From NCBI RefSeq assembly GCF_014645815.1, contig NZ_BMML01000028.1:1-64000 (forward strand): 64,000 bases of DNA, read 5' to 3'. The position numbers were made by a program, and so were the translations under genes. Positions 56,384-64,000 of the stretch are shown here, in pieces; position 1 is the stretch's first letter, and each line of letters starts with the position of its first letter. The notes beneath the pieces were generated by a model. It did no database searches and was not told the DNA's origin. It saw only the letters and a list, made by a program, of their open reading frames with translations. The DNA comes from Streptomyces fuscichromogenes. GTDB lineage: Bacteria; Actinomycetota; Actinomycetes; Streptomycetales; Streptomycetaceae.

Positions 56384-58111
56384 GTGCGGCCGGTAGGCAG
56401 CAAGTACCTCCTGGAGGAGCCGCTGGGACGCGGCGCCACCGGTACCGTCTGGCGTGCCCGCCAGCGGGAGACCGCGGGCGCCGAGGCAGCCGTGGCCGGC
56501 CAGCCCGGAGAGACCGTCGCGATCAAGGTCCTCAAGGAAGAGCTCGCGAACGACTCCGACATCGTGATGCGCTTCCTGAGGGAGCGCTCCGTCCTGCTCC
56601 GGCTCACCCACCCGAACATCGTCCGGGTCCGCGACCTCGTCGTGGAGGGCGATCTCCTCGCTCTGGTCATGGACCTCGTCGACGGCCCCGACCTGCACCG
56701 CTACCTGCGGGAGAACGGCCCCTTCACGCCCGTGGCCGCCGCCCTGCTCACCGCCCAGGTCGCCGACGCGCTCGCCGCCAGCCACGCCGACGGCGTCGTG
56801 CACCGCGACCTGAAACCGGCCAACGTGCTGCTCGCCCAGTACAACGGCCAGATGCACCCGATGCTGACCGACTTCGGCATCGCCCGCCTCGCCGACTCCC
56901 CCGGCCTGACCCGCACCCACGAGTTCGTCGGCACGCCCGCGTACATCGCGCCGGAGTCCGCCGAGGGCCGCCCGCAGACCTCCGCCGTCGACATCTACGG
57001 CGCCGGCATCCTGCTGTACGAGCTGGTCACCGGCCGCCCGCCGTTCTCCGGCGGCAGCGCCCTGGAAGTCCTCCACCAGCACCTCAGCGCCGAGCCCCGC
57101 CGCCCCTCCACCGTGCCCGACCCGCTGTGGACGGTCATAGAGCGCTGCCTGCGCAAGAACCCCGACGACCGCCCCAGCGCCGAGAACCTCGCGCGCGGCC
57201 TGCGGGTCGTCGCCGAGGGCGTCGGCGTGCACGCGAACTCGGCGCAGATCGCGGCGGCCGAGGGCGTCGGCGCGCTGCTCGCCCCCGACCCGGCGCCGGC
57301 CGCCGTACCGGGCGCGGCCGACCCGACCCAGGTGCTGCCGAACACGAGCGCCCCGACGGGGACGTACGACCCGAACGCCGCGACCAGCTTCCTGCCGCAC
57401 ACCGGCGGGCCGGCGCCGTTCGGTGCCGCCGACCCGACCGCCGTACTGCCGAACACCGGCGCCGCCGACCCGACGGCCGTCCTGCCGCCGGTGCCCCAGG
57501 GGCAGCCGGGCCAGCAGCAGCCGGAGCAGCCGCATCCCTGGCAGACGCAGCTCCGCGCGGCACGTGACCGCAACGAGCAGACCCAGGTCCAGTACCTCGA
57601 CCCGGGCGAGGACCCGCTGCGCCGCCGCCCGCAGCGGCAGGTGGCCCGGCCCCAGCAGCAGCCGCCACGCCAGGCCCCGCAGCAGCAGCCGGTACGCCGG
57701 CCGCAGCCGCGCGGCCAGGGCGGACCGGGCGGACAGGGCGGGTACGGGCAGCAGCCGGCCGGGTACGGGCAGCAGCCCGCCGGGTACGGCGGCGGCCGGC
57801 CGCAGCAGCAGTACGCCCCGCCGCAGCAGCAGCCCCAGCAGCGCTACGCGCCCCCCGCCGAGCCGCAGCAGCGCGCCCCGCGCGAGCCGCGGCAGCGCGG
57901 CGCCAACCCGATGAAGATCCCCGGGCTCGGCTGCCTCAAGGGCTGCCTGTTCCTGGTCGTCATCCTGTTCGTCGCGGGCTGGCTGATCTGGGACCTGACC
58001 CCGGTGCACACGTGGGTGGGGCAGGGCCGGGGCTACTGGAACCAGCTGCACCACTGGGCGAACTCGGTCAGCAAGTTCTTCGGCGACCTGGGCAACGGCT
58101 CCGGCAAGTAA
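56384..58111 (+). CDS. pkaA: serine/threonine protein kinase PkaA (575 aa)
   Basis: Hanks-type kinase. Gly-rich loop LGRGATGTVW, ATP-binding Lys48 in VAIKVLKEE (with a roughly 15-residue insert before it), catalytic loop HRDLKPAN (Asp142), DFG in LTDFGIARL, and GTPAYIAPE. After residue 275 comes a long Pro/Gln/Gly-rich linker with repeats such as QQPAGYG, then a transmembrane helix (CLFLVVILFVAGWLIWDL) and a short extracellular tail with no PASTA domains. GTG 56384 has GGGAG eight bases upstream. pkaB follows. Confidence 0.93.
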   Translation: MRPVGSKYLLEEPLGRGATGTVWRARQRETAGAEAAVAGQPGETVAIKVLKEELANDSDIVMRFLRERSVLLRLTHPNIVRVRDLVVEGDLLALVMDLVDGPDLHRYLRENGPFTPVAAALLTAQVADALAASHADGVVHRDLKPANVLLAQYNGQMHPMLTDFGIARLADSPGLTRTHEFVGTPAYIAPESAEGRPQTSAVDIYGAGILLYELVTGRPPFSGGSALEVLHQHLSAEPRRPSTVPDPLWTVIERCLRKNPDDRPSAENLARGLRVVAEGVGVHANSAQIAAAEGVGALLAPDPAPAAVPGAADPTQVLPNTSAPTGTYDPNAATSFLPHTGGPAPFGAADPTAVLPNTGAADPTAVLPPVPQGQPGQQQPEQPHPWQTQLRAARDRNEQTQVQYLDPGEDPLRRRPQRQVARPQQQPPRQAPQQQPVRRPQPRGQGGPGGQGGYGQQPAGYGQQPAGYGGGRPQQQYAPPQQQPQQRYAPPAEPQQRAPREPRQRGANPMKIPGLGCLKGCLFLVVILFVAGWLIWDLTPVHTWVGQGRGYWNQLHHWANSVSKFFGDLGNGSGK

Positions 58112-58222
58112 CCGCGAGTCTGTGGATTTGTCGACACCTGGCGGGTGATTTCCGCCTCCCTGGTGAAGGTTGGCTCATCGGACGCGTACTTTTGTCGGCA
58201 ACACGCGTCCGTAGGAGCAGTC

Positions 58223-59455
58223 TTGGCACGGAAGATCGGCAGCCGGTACACCGCGAACCAGATCCTGGGGCGGGGCAGCGCCGGCACGGTGTGGCTGGGC
58301 GAGGGGCCGGAGGGGCCCGTCGCCATCAAGCTGCTGCGCGAGGATCTCGCGTCCGACGAGGAACTCGTGGGCCGCTTCGTGCAGGAGCGCACGGCACTGC
58401 TGGGCCTTGAGCACCCCCATGTGGTGTCCGTCCGTGACCTCGTCGTCGACGGCAACGACCTCGCCCTCGTCATGGACCTGGTCCGGGGCACGGATCTGCG
58501 CACCCGCCTGGACCGGGAGCGGCGGCTCGCGCCCGAGGCGGCCGTGGCGATCGTCGCGGACGTCGCGGACGGGCTGGCGGCGGCGCACGCGGCGGGGGTC
58601 GTGCACCGGGACGTGAAGCCGGAGAACGTCCTCCTGGACATGCAGGGCCCGCTCGGCCCCGGCGGCTCCCACCCGGCGCTGCTGACCGACTTCGGCGTCG
58701 CGAAGCTCATCGACTCGCCCAAGCGGACCCGCGCCACGAAGATCATCGGTACGCCGGACTACCTGGCCCCGGAGATCGTGGAGGGCCTGCCGCCCCGTGC
58801 GTCGGTGGACATCTACGCGCTCGCGACGGTCCTGTACGAGCTCCTCGCGGGCTTCACCCCCTTCGGCGGCGGCCACCCGGGCGCGGTGCTGCGCCGGCAC
58901 GTGACCGAGAGCGTCGTGCCGCTCCCCGGCATCCCCGAGGAGCTCTGGCAGCTGCTCGTGCAGTGCCTGGCGAAGGCGCCGGCGTCCCGGCTGCGGGCCT
59001 CCGAGCTGGCCGCGCGGCTGCGGGAGCAGCTGCCGATGCTGGCGGGGATGCCGCCGCTGGACGTCGACGAGCCGGAGACCGAGGCGCCGGAGGACGCCGA
59101 GGAGTCGGCCGCCGCCGCGCCGGTCACGGAGGAGCAGCGGGTACGACGCCGGGGGGCCGTCTCCCTGGTGCCGGGCGCGAAGCCGGACTCCAACCGGGAC
59201 ACGCACACGTCGATGCGGGTGCCGGGCCCGGACGAGCTGGCGGGCGGCGCCCGGGGCACGGCGCGGGTGCCGAGGGCGGCGGGGGCGCCGCGTCCGGGGT
59301 CGGCGCGGCACCGGGTGGCGGCACGGCGACGCAAGGTGACCTTCGCGGTGGCGGGGGTGGTGGTGGCCGCGGCGGTGGGCGTCGGCGCGTACCTGGCCAC
59401 ATCGGGCGACGACTCGGCTCCGCCGCGGGAGACGCAGAGCACGTCGTCGCCGTGA
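58223..59455 (+). CDS. pkaB: serine/threonine protein kinase PkaB (410 aa)
   Basis: Second Hanks-type kinase: LGRGSAGTVW, Lys36 in VAIKLLRED, HRDVKPEN (Asp130), LTDFGVAKL and GTPDYLAPE. A disordered linker leads to a single transmembrane helix (VTFAVAGVVVAAAVGVGAYLA) near residue 380 and a tiny tail, so it has almost no external sensor. The start appears to be TTG (58223) with GGAG five bases upstream, giving MARKIGSRYTANQ. It is 111 nt after pkaA, which is similar in sequence and probably arose by duplication. Confidence 0.92.
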   Translation: MARKIGSRYTANQILGRGSAGTVWLGEGPEGPVAIKLLREDLASDEELVGRFVQERTALLGLEHPHVVSVRDLVVDGNDLALVMDLVRGTDLRTRLDRERRLAPEAAVAIVADVADGLAAAHAAGVVHRDVKPENVLLDMQGPLGPGGSHPALLTDFGVAKLIDSPKRTRATKIIGTPDYLAPEIVEGLPPRASVDIYALATVLYELLAGFTPFGGGHPGAVLRRHVTESVVPLPGIPEELWQLLVQCLAKAPASRLRASELAARLREQLPMLAGMPPLDVDEPETEAPEDAEESAAAAPVTEEQRVRRRGAVSLVPGAKPDSNRDTHTSMRVPGPDELAGGARGTARVPRAAGAPRPGSARHRVAARRRKVTFAVAGVVVAAAVGVGAYLATSGDDSAPPRETQSTSSP

Positions 59456-59734
59456 CGGGCCCACTGCCCACCGCCCAGCCGACTCGGCGGGCCGAAACCC
59501 CACCGCCGCGGGGCTCCGCCCCGGACCCCGACAGGGAGTTCGGCATCCGCCCGGCTCGGGCCAGAGGTCTGGCGTCCGCCCGGCTCGGTAGGCGGCAGGG
59601 CCGCTGCCGCGGGGCCTCGTCCCGGATCCCGTCGGGGGACGGGGCGCTTCCCGGGGCGGCCCCCCTCGCCGAGCCGAGCGGGTGGGCGGTGCCCGTCGGC
59701 CATCCTCGCCTGGCGGAGCCGTTACGCTGGAGGC
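59456..59734. repeat. intergenic region with Streptomyces-type short dispersed repeats
   Basis: The GGGGCTCCGCCCCGGACCCC-like element at about 59512-59531 recurs in a diverged form at about 59605-59625, and CATCCGCCCGGCTCGG / CGTCCGCCCGGCTCGG occur at about 59543 and 59570. These GC palindromic elements are common between Streptomyces genes. The prfB promoter must lie at the right end. Confidence 0.55.
59723..59734 (+). promoter_or_regulatory. -10 element of a predicted leaderless prfB mRNA
   Basis: TACGCT ends six bases before the GTG start; the GGAGG between them is one base from the GTG and so is unlikely to act as a ribosome-binding site. The layout is the same as before the TetR gene at 30391. 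Confidence 0.45.
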
Positions 59735-60841
59735 GTGGCAGTCGTCGATGTATCCGAAGAGCTCAAGTCCCTCTCCTCGACCATGGAGTCGATCGAGGCC
59801 GTTCTGGACCTCGACAAGCTGAGGGCAGACATCGCCGTGCTCGAGGAGCAGGCGGCCGCGCCGTCCCTGTGGGACAACCCGGACGAGGCGCAGAAGATCA
59901 CCAGCAAGCTGAGCCACCTCCAGGCCGAGGTCAGGAAGGCCGACACGCTGCGCGGGCGGATCGACGATCTTGTCGTGCTCTTCGAGATGGCCGAGGAGGA
60001 GGACGACCCCGACACCCGTGCCGAGGCCGAGTCCGAGCTCACCGCCGTCAAGAAGGCGCTGGACGAGATGGAGGTCCGGACCCTCCTGAGCGGTGAGTAC
60101 GACGCCCGTGAGGCGCTCGTCAACATCCGCGCGGAGGCCGGTGGCGTCGACGCCGCCGACTTCGCCGAGAAGCTCCAGCGGATGTATCTGCGCTGGGCGG
60201 AGCAGAAGGGCTACAAGACCGAGGTCTACGAGACGTCGTACGCGGAAGAGGCCGGCATCAAGTCGACCACCTTCGCCGTGCAGGTGCCGTACGCCTACGG
60301 GACCCTCTCCGTCGAGCAGGGCACGCACCGGCTCGTGCGGATCTCGCCCTACGACAACCAGGGGCGCCGCCAGACCTCCTTCGCCGGTGTCGAGGTGCTC
60401 CCCGTGGTCGAGCAGACCGACCACATCGAGATCGACGAGTCCGAGCTGCGGGTCGACGTGTACCGCTCCTCCGGGCCCGGCGGACAGGGCGTGAACACCA
60501 CCGACTCCGCGGTGCGCCTCACCCACCTCCCCACCGGAATCGTCGTCTCCTGCCAGAACGAGCGGTCGCAGATCCAGAACAAGGCGACCGCGATGAACGT
60601 CCTCCAGGCCAAGCTCCTCGAACGGCGCCGCCAGGAGGAACAGGCCAGGATGGATGCCCTCAAGGGCGACGGCGGCAACTCCTGGGGCAACCAGATGCGG
60701 TCGTACGTGCTGCACCCGTACCAGATGGTCAAGGACCTGCGGACCGAGTACGAGGTGGGCAACCCCGAGGCCGTGTTCAACGGCGAGATCGACGGCTTCC
60801 TGGAGGCCGGAATTCGCTGGCGCAAGCAGCAGGAGAAGTAG
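59735..60841 (+). CDS. prfB: peptide chain release factor 2 (368 aa)
   Basis: Releases completed proteins at UGA and UAA. The GGQ loop is SGPGGQGVN (Gln251). The codon-recognition tripeptide, Ser-Pro-Phe in E. coli RF2, reads Ser204-Pro-Tyr206 in [15 protein letters not shown]. The frame is continuous: there is no in-frame UGA near codon 25 and so no programmed frameshift of the E. coli kind. GTG 59735 gives the usual family N-terminus. A terminator hairpin follows at 60878. Confidence 0.96.
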   Translation: MAVVDVSEELKSLSSTMESIEAVLDLDKLRADIAVLEEQAAAPSLWDNPDEAQKITSKLSHLQAEVRKADTLRGRIDDLVVLFEMAEEEDDPDTRAEAESELTAVKKALDEMEVRTLLSGEYDAREALVNIRAEAGGVDAADFAEKLQRMYLRWAEQKGYKTEVYETSYAEEAGIKSTTFAVQVPYAYGTLSVEQGTHRLVRISPYDNQGRRQTSFAGVEVLPVVEQTDHIEIDESELRVDVYRSSGPGGQGVNTTDSAVRLTHLPTGIVVSCQNERSQIQNKATAMNVLQAKLLERRRQEEQARMDALKGDGGNSWGNQMRSYVLHPYQMVKDLRTEYEVGNPEAVFNGEIDGFLEAGIRWRKQQEK

Positions 60842-60877
60842 CCTTGTCGACTTGCTCACGGTGAGTCGACCGACCCG

Positions 60878-60904
60878 GAACTGCCGCCCCAGTGGCGGCA
60901 GTTC
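60878..60904 (+). terminator. terminator after prfB
   Basis: Perfect 11-bp stem GAACTGCCGCC (60878-60888) with GGCGGCAGTTC (60894-60904) and a 5-nt loop, 36 nt after the prfB stop. Confidence 0.75.
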
Positions 60905-61140
60905 TCGTATGTCTGGGTTTTACATCACACTCACAGGCTTCAACTCCCCCCATTCGGCGCGCAACTGGACATCGCGCCCGCAACGGCCTTGACGTTGCTT
61001 TGAAAAATGGGAAGGGTGAAGGGTGGCATGCGTATCTCTGGGGCGCATGTGAACCGGGGGCCCGCGCAGCCGTGGCCTTCCCGTCGATCACAGCCCCAGC
61101 GCCGCCAACCTGACGTTGAGCTACTGGGGGTAGCAACCAG

Positions 61141-61752
61141 ATGACCAAGAAGACGCGGATCCGGGTCGCGCGGATAGCCGCCGGTGTCGTGATCGCCGCC
61201 GGTGCCTCGCTGACCGCGGCCGGCGCGGCCTCCGCCCTCTCCATCGGCGTCGAAGCCGACGAGAGCGGCCTGACCGCGACCGTCAGCACCGACGACGACC
61301 CGACGACCGACCCGAGCAGCACCGAGATCCCGACGACCCCGGCCACGCCGACCGAGGAGCCGTCGACGACTTCGGAGCCCTCCGAGTCGAGCGAGCCCAC
61401 GGACGAGCCCACCCAGCCGACCGAGGAGCCCACCGAGCCGACGGACGAGCCGACCACCGACTCCCCGTCGGACGGCAGCACCAGCGGCAGCGGCAGTGGC
61501 AGCACCGGCAGCGGCAACAACACCGGCACCGACGGCAACTCGGGCACCTCCGCGCAGGAGGAGGGCACCTCCGCCCTCACCGACACCGGCTCGTCGAACA
61601 CCGAGGCCCAGGGCGGCGGCGACCAGCTCGCCGAGACCGGTGCCGCGCAGACGACCTTCCTCATCGTCGGCGCCGCCACGATGATCGCCGGCGGTATCGG
61701 CTTCCGTGTCCTGCCGCGCCTCATGGGCGGCCGCGGCGGCGCTGCCGCCTGA
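61141..61752 (+). CDS. LAETG-type cell-wall anchored protein (203 aa)
   Basis: Secreted protein with a signal peptide (residues 1 to about 33; cleavage near ASA-LS), a long disordered Thr/Pro/Glu/Asp/Ser stretch rich in EPT repeats (50-110), a Gly/Ser linker, and a C-terminal sorting signal: LAETG (163-167), a hydrophobic helix (FLIVGAATMIAGGIGF) and a basic end. LAXTG is the motif used by class E sortases of actinobacteria. A second LTDTG sits at 146-150. It has no folded ectodomain, so it may be a wall spacer or adhesin stalk. GGGGG lies about nine bases before the ATG. Confidence 0.85.
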   Translation: MTKKTRIRVARIAAGVVIAAGASLTAAGAASALSIGVEADESGLTATVSTDDDPTTDPSSTEIPTTPATPTEEPSTTSEPSESSEPTDEPTQPTEEPTEPTDEPTTDSPSDGSTSGSGSGSTGSGNNTGTDGNSGTSAQEEGTSALTDTGSSNTEAQGGGDQLAETGAAQTTFLIVGAATMIAGGIGFRVLPRLMGGRGGAAA

Positions 61753-61794
61753 CGGTAGCGGGCCGCTCACGGAACGCGTCCGTGACGCACGACG

Positions 61795-61830
61795 AAGGGC
61801 CCGGAGCGGTCGCTCCGGGCCCTTTTGTTG
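61795..61830 (+). terminator. terminator after the LAETG protein gene
   Basis: AAGGGCCCGGAGC and its complement form a 13-bp stem with a four-base loop, followed by TTGTTG. Confidence 0.88.
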
Positions 61831-61845
61831 CCTGTGTGAGCTTCG

Positions 61846-62040
61846 TTACGCGGTCTGGTGCGCCGCCAGCAGTGCCACCGCGGCGATCAGCACCGCGAGC
61901 AGCCCGATCAGCGCCATCGGGTTCAGACCGCCGAGGAAGTTCTCCTGCTGAAGTCGCTCGCGGTTGACCCGGCACACGGGGCACCGGCCCTCGCTCACGG
62001 GCGCCGCGCAGTTCGCGCACACCAACCGGTCGTACGTCAT
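61846..62040 (-). CDS. small zinc-ribbon membrane protein (64 aa)
   Basis: Very small protein: MTYDRLVCANC followed by CPVC gives a four-cysteine zinc-ribbon, then a charged linker and one transmembrane helix (MALIGLLAVLIAAVALLAAH). AAGGAGGGTGAGCGC before the ATG at 62040 provides a very strong ribosome-binding site, which decides this start over upstream ones. No function is known. Divergent from ftsE and convergent with the LAETG gene. Confidence 0.8.
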   Translation of the reverse strand: MTYDRLVCANCAAPVSEGRCPVCRVNRERLQQENFLGGLNPMALIGLLAVLIAAVALLAAHQTA

Positions 62041-62264
62041 GCGCTCACCCTCCTTGCACCGGCCATCGACTGCACAACGCTCCGCGGAACGAGAACGTTC
62101 CCTCCCACTGTGCCAGGTTCCCCCGGAAAGAGCGCGGCCGTCCGTAGACCTCGCCCAGGAACAAAACCGCACAAGCATCACCCAACCGTGACCGGCGCCT
62201 GCGCTTCCTCACCCGACTCGCGTATGGTCACGCTCATCTACCCCCGGCGACCCGTGGTGCATCC

Positions 62265-62954
62265 GTGATCCGATTCGACAATGTCTCCAAGGTCTACCCC
62301 AAACAGACCCACCCCGCACTCAGGGATGTCTCCCTGGAAGTGGAGAAGGGCGAGTTCGTCTTCCTCGTGGGATCCTCCGGCTCCGGGAAGTCGACCTTCC
62401 TGAGGCTGATCCTCCGCGAGGAGCGGTGCAGCCACGGCCAGGTGCACGTCCTCGGCAAGGACCTCGCCCGTCTCTCCAACTGGAAGGTGCCGCAGATGCG
62501 CCGCCAGCTCGGGACGGTCTTCCAGGACTTCCGGCTGCTGCCCAACAAGACGGTCGCGGAGAACGTGGCCTTCGCCCAGGAGGTCATCGGCAAGTCCAAG
62601 GGCGAGATCCGCAAGTCCGTGCCCCAGGTGCTCGACCTCGTCGGGCTCGGCGGCAAGGAGGACCGCAGGCCCGGTGAGCTCTCCGGCGGTGAGCAGCAGC
62701 GTGTGGCCATCGCGCGTGCCTTCGTGAACCGGCCCAAGCTGCTGATCGCCGACGAGCCCACGGGCAACCTCGACCCGCAGACCTCGGTCGGCATCATGAA
62801 GCTGCTGGACCGCATCAACCGCACCGGCACCACCGTGGTCATGGCCACCCACGACCAGAACATCGTGGACCAGATGCGCAAGCGCGTCATCGAGCTGGAG
62901 AAGGGCCGCCTCGTCCGCGACCAGGCACGCGGCGTCTACGGCTACCAGCACTGA
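62265..62954 (+). CDS. ftsE: cell division ATP-binding protein FtsE (229 aa)
   Basis: ABC ATPase that, with FtsX, activates peptidoglycan hydrolases at division or sporulation septa. Walker [11 protein letters not shown]-loop VFQDFRLL, signature LSGGEQQR, Walker [10 protein letters not shown] and H-loop ATHD are all present. The GTG at 62265 has no good Shine-Dalgarno (only GTGGTG). TATGGT at 62223-62228 may be its -10 element. ftsX follows after 35 nt. Confidence 0.96.
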   Translation: MIRFDNVSKVYPKQTHPALRDVSLEVEKGEFVFLVGSSGSGKSTFLRLILREERCSHGQVHVLGKDLARLSNWKVPQMRRQLGTVFQDFRLLPNKTVAENVAFAQEVIGKSKGEIRKSVPQVLDLVGLGGKEDRRPGELSGGEQQRVAIARAFVNRPKLLIADEPTGNLDPQTSVGIMKLLDRINRTGTTVVMATHDQNIVDQMRKRVIELEKGRLVRDQARGVYGYQH

Positions 62955-62989
62955 CCGCGATCGTCCACGGAAAGGCATAACCCGACGCC

Positions 62990-63907
62990 ATGCGCGCCCA
63001 GTTCGTACTGTCGGAGATCGGAGTCGGTCTCCGCCGCAATCTGACGATGACCTTCGCGGTCGTCGTCTCGGTCGCCCTGTCCCTGGCGCTCTTCGGTGGC
63101 TCGCTCCTGATGAGCGACCAGGTCACCACCATGAAGGGCTACTGGTACGACAAGGTCAACGTCTCGATCTTCCTCTGCAACAAGAGCGACGCCGAGTCGG
63201 ACCCCAACTGCGCCAAGGGTGCGGTCACCGACGACCAGAAGAAGCAGATCCAGGCCGACCTGGGCAAGATGTCGGTGGTCGAGAAGGTCACCTACGAGTC
63301 GCAGGACGAGGCCTACAAGCACTACAAGCAGCAGTTCGGCGACTCGCCCCTGGCCGACTCCCTCACGCCGGACCAGATGCAGGAGTCGTACCGGATCAAG
63401 CTCAAGGACCCGGAGAAGTACCAGGTCGTCGCGACGGCCTTCGACGGCCGGGACGGGGTCCAGTCGGTCCAGGACCAGAAGGGCATCCTCGACAACCTCT
63501 TCGGCCTGCTCAACGGCATGAACTGGGCGGCCCGCATGGTCATGGCCCTGATGCTGGTGGTCGCGCTGATGCTGATCGTCAACACGGTGCGCGTCTCCGC
63601 GTTCAGCCGTCGGCGGGAGACCGGCATCATGCGCCTGGTGGGCGCCTCCGGTTTCTACATCCAGGCCCCGTTCATCGCGGAGGCCGCCGTCGCCGGTCTG
63701 ATCGGCGGCACGGTCGCCTGCGGATTCCTGGTGCTCGCCCGGTACTTCATCATCGACCACGGCCTGGACCTGTCCCACAAGCTGAACCTGATCAACTTCA
63801 TCGGCTGGGACGCGGTGCTGACCAAGCTCCCCCTCATCCTCGCAACGAGCCTCCTGATGCCCGCGCTTGCCGCGTTCTTCGCGCTGCGCAAGTACCTGAA
63901 GGTGTGA
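62990..63907 (+). CDS. ftsX: cell division membrane protein FtsX (305 aa)
   Basis: Four-helix partner of FtsE. N-terminal amphipathic start, TM1 (MTFAVVVSVALSLALFGGSL), an extracellular domain (about residues 45-170) with two cysteines (FLCNKS and PNCAKG) that could form a disulphide, then three helices typical of the MacB/FtsX core with the conserved RRRETGIMRLVGA loop. GGAAAGG lies before the ATG. A terminator follows immediately. Confidence 0.96.
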   Translation: MRAQFVLSEIGVGLRRNLTMTFAVVVSVALSLALFGGSLLMSDQVTTMKGYWYDKVNVSIFLCNKSDAESDPNCAKGAVTDDQKKQIQADLGKMSVVEKVTYESQDEAYKHYKQQFGDSPLADSLTPDQMQESYRIKLKDPEKYQVVATAFDGRDGVQSVQDQKGILDNLFGLLNGMNWAARMVMALMLVVALMLIVNTVRVSAFSRRRETGIMRLVGASGFYIQAPFIAEAAVAGLIGGTVACGFLVLARYFIIDHGLDLSHKLNLINFIGWDAVLTKLPLILATSLLMPALAAFFALRKYLKV

Positions 63908-63916
63908 CGCATGCCA

Positions 63917-63952
63917 AGAGGGCCGTACGGGCAACAGCCCGTGCGGCCCTCT
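63917..63952 (+). terminator. terminator after ftsX
   Basis: A 16-bp stem with one G-T pair and an AACA loop (arms at 63917-63932 and 63937-63952), 9 nt past the ftsX stop. Confidence 0.85.
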
Positions 63953-63962
63953 CGCGTTGTCC

Positions 63963-63975
63963 TAGACTCACCCGC
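63963..63975 (+). promoter_or_regulatory. -10 element of a predicted leaderless mRNA
   Basis: TAGACT (63963-63968) ends seven bases before the ATG at 63976, and there is no Shine-Dalgarno. Confidence 0.5.
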
Positions 63976-64000
63976 ATGTCAGGCCGAGAGCTGTTCTGTC
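63976..64000 (+). CDS. start of a gene cut by the window edge, probably a C-terminal processing (S41) protease
   Basis: Only MSGRELFC is visible. The position after ftsEX and the residues fit the start of the carboxy-terminal processing protease found here in Streptomyces, normally followed by smpB, but eight residues cannot prove it. Confidence 0.4.

Noticed and set aside
59735-59830. Programmed +1 frameshift in prfB
   Set aside because: The frame is continuous with no in-frame UGA near codon 25, so the E. coli type of autoregulation is absent.

Overview
The window is about 72% G+C and almost certainly comes from a Streptomyces chromosome core. Support for this: the third-position GC bias, many GTG and some TTG starts, an actinobacterial MtrA-MtrB-LpqB block followed by ComF-like, HPF and SecA genes, the pkaA/pkaB kinase pair, a 180-kDa-class NAD-glutamate dehydrogenase and an ECF41 sigma factor. 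I see no tRNA, rRNA, insertion sequence, prophage or CRISPR array. Everything here is read by eye; no database search was run.

Layout. (1) 0.1-5.8 kb, minus strand: a tightly overlapping five-gene operon (membrane protein with a GPDPase-membrane-type domain, DUF4129, DUF4350, MoxR ATPase, DUF58). (2) 5.9-19.7 kb, mostly plus strand: mtnA, mtrA, mtrB, lpqB, a ComF-like phosphoribosyltransferase, hpf, an orphan LuxR-type response regulator and secA, with a convergent YcaQ-like glycosylase and a GNAT gene inserted before secA. (3) 20.0-28.2 kb: an Rv3235-family protein, a DUF6912 protein, a HAD hydrolase, the giant NAD-glutamate dehydrogenase behind a structured leader, and a GtrA-family membrane protein. 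(4) 28.2-48.3 kb: a cell-surface glycopolymer region. It holds a Wzm/Wzt (TagG/TagH)-like exporter divergent from a TetR regulator, a DoxX-ECF41 sigma operon, a deletion remnant of an ADP-ribosylglycohydrolase, galE with a GT87-type membrane glycosyltransferase, a GT39-like membrane protein, the ohrR/ohr peroxide switch, and a long minus-strand operon with three GT2-TagF fusion proteins followed by two polytopic membrane proteins. (5) 48.4-52 kb: a carbohydrate ABC importer. (6) 52-59.5 kb: an FHA-FtsK/SpoIIIE-type ATPase divergent from the Ser/Thr kinase genes pkaA and pkaB. (7) 59.7-64 kb: prfB, a sortase-E-type (LAETG) surface protein, a small zinc-ribbon membrane protein, ftsE-ftsX and the first codons of a probable C-terminal processing protease.

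How the genes may work together: much of the window concerns the cell envelope (MtrAB-LpqB signalling, SecA export, glycopolymer synthesis and export, FtsEX, sortase substrate). The most interesting structures not explained by gene calls are: a 25-bp tandem repeat whose last unit supplies the -35 element of a textbook ECF41 promoter; repeated palindromic boxes between the TetR gene and the glycopolymer exporter; three paralogous GT2-TagF proteins in which two have lost key residues in complementary domains (one has Arg at the TagF HGTP histidine); a structured leader that begins at a predicted leaderless GTG upstream of the glutamate dehydrogenase; a nested inverted repeat between the FHA-ATPase and pkaA; and a recurrent -10-element-to-start-codon arrangement that predicts leaderless mRNAs.
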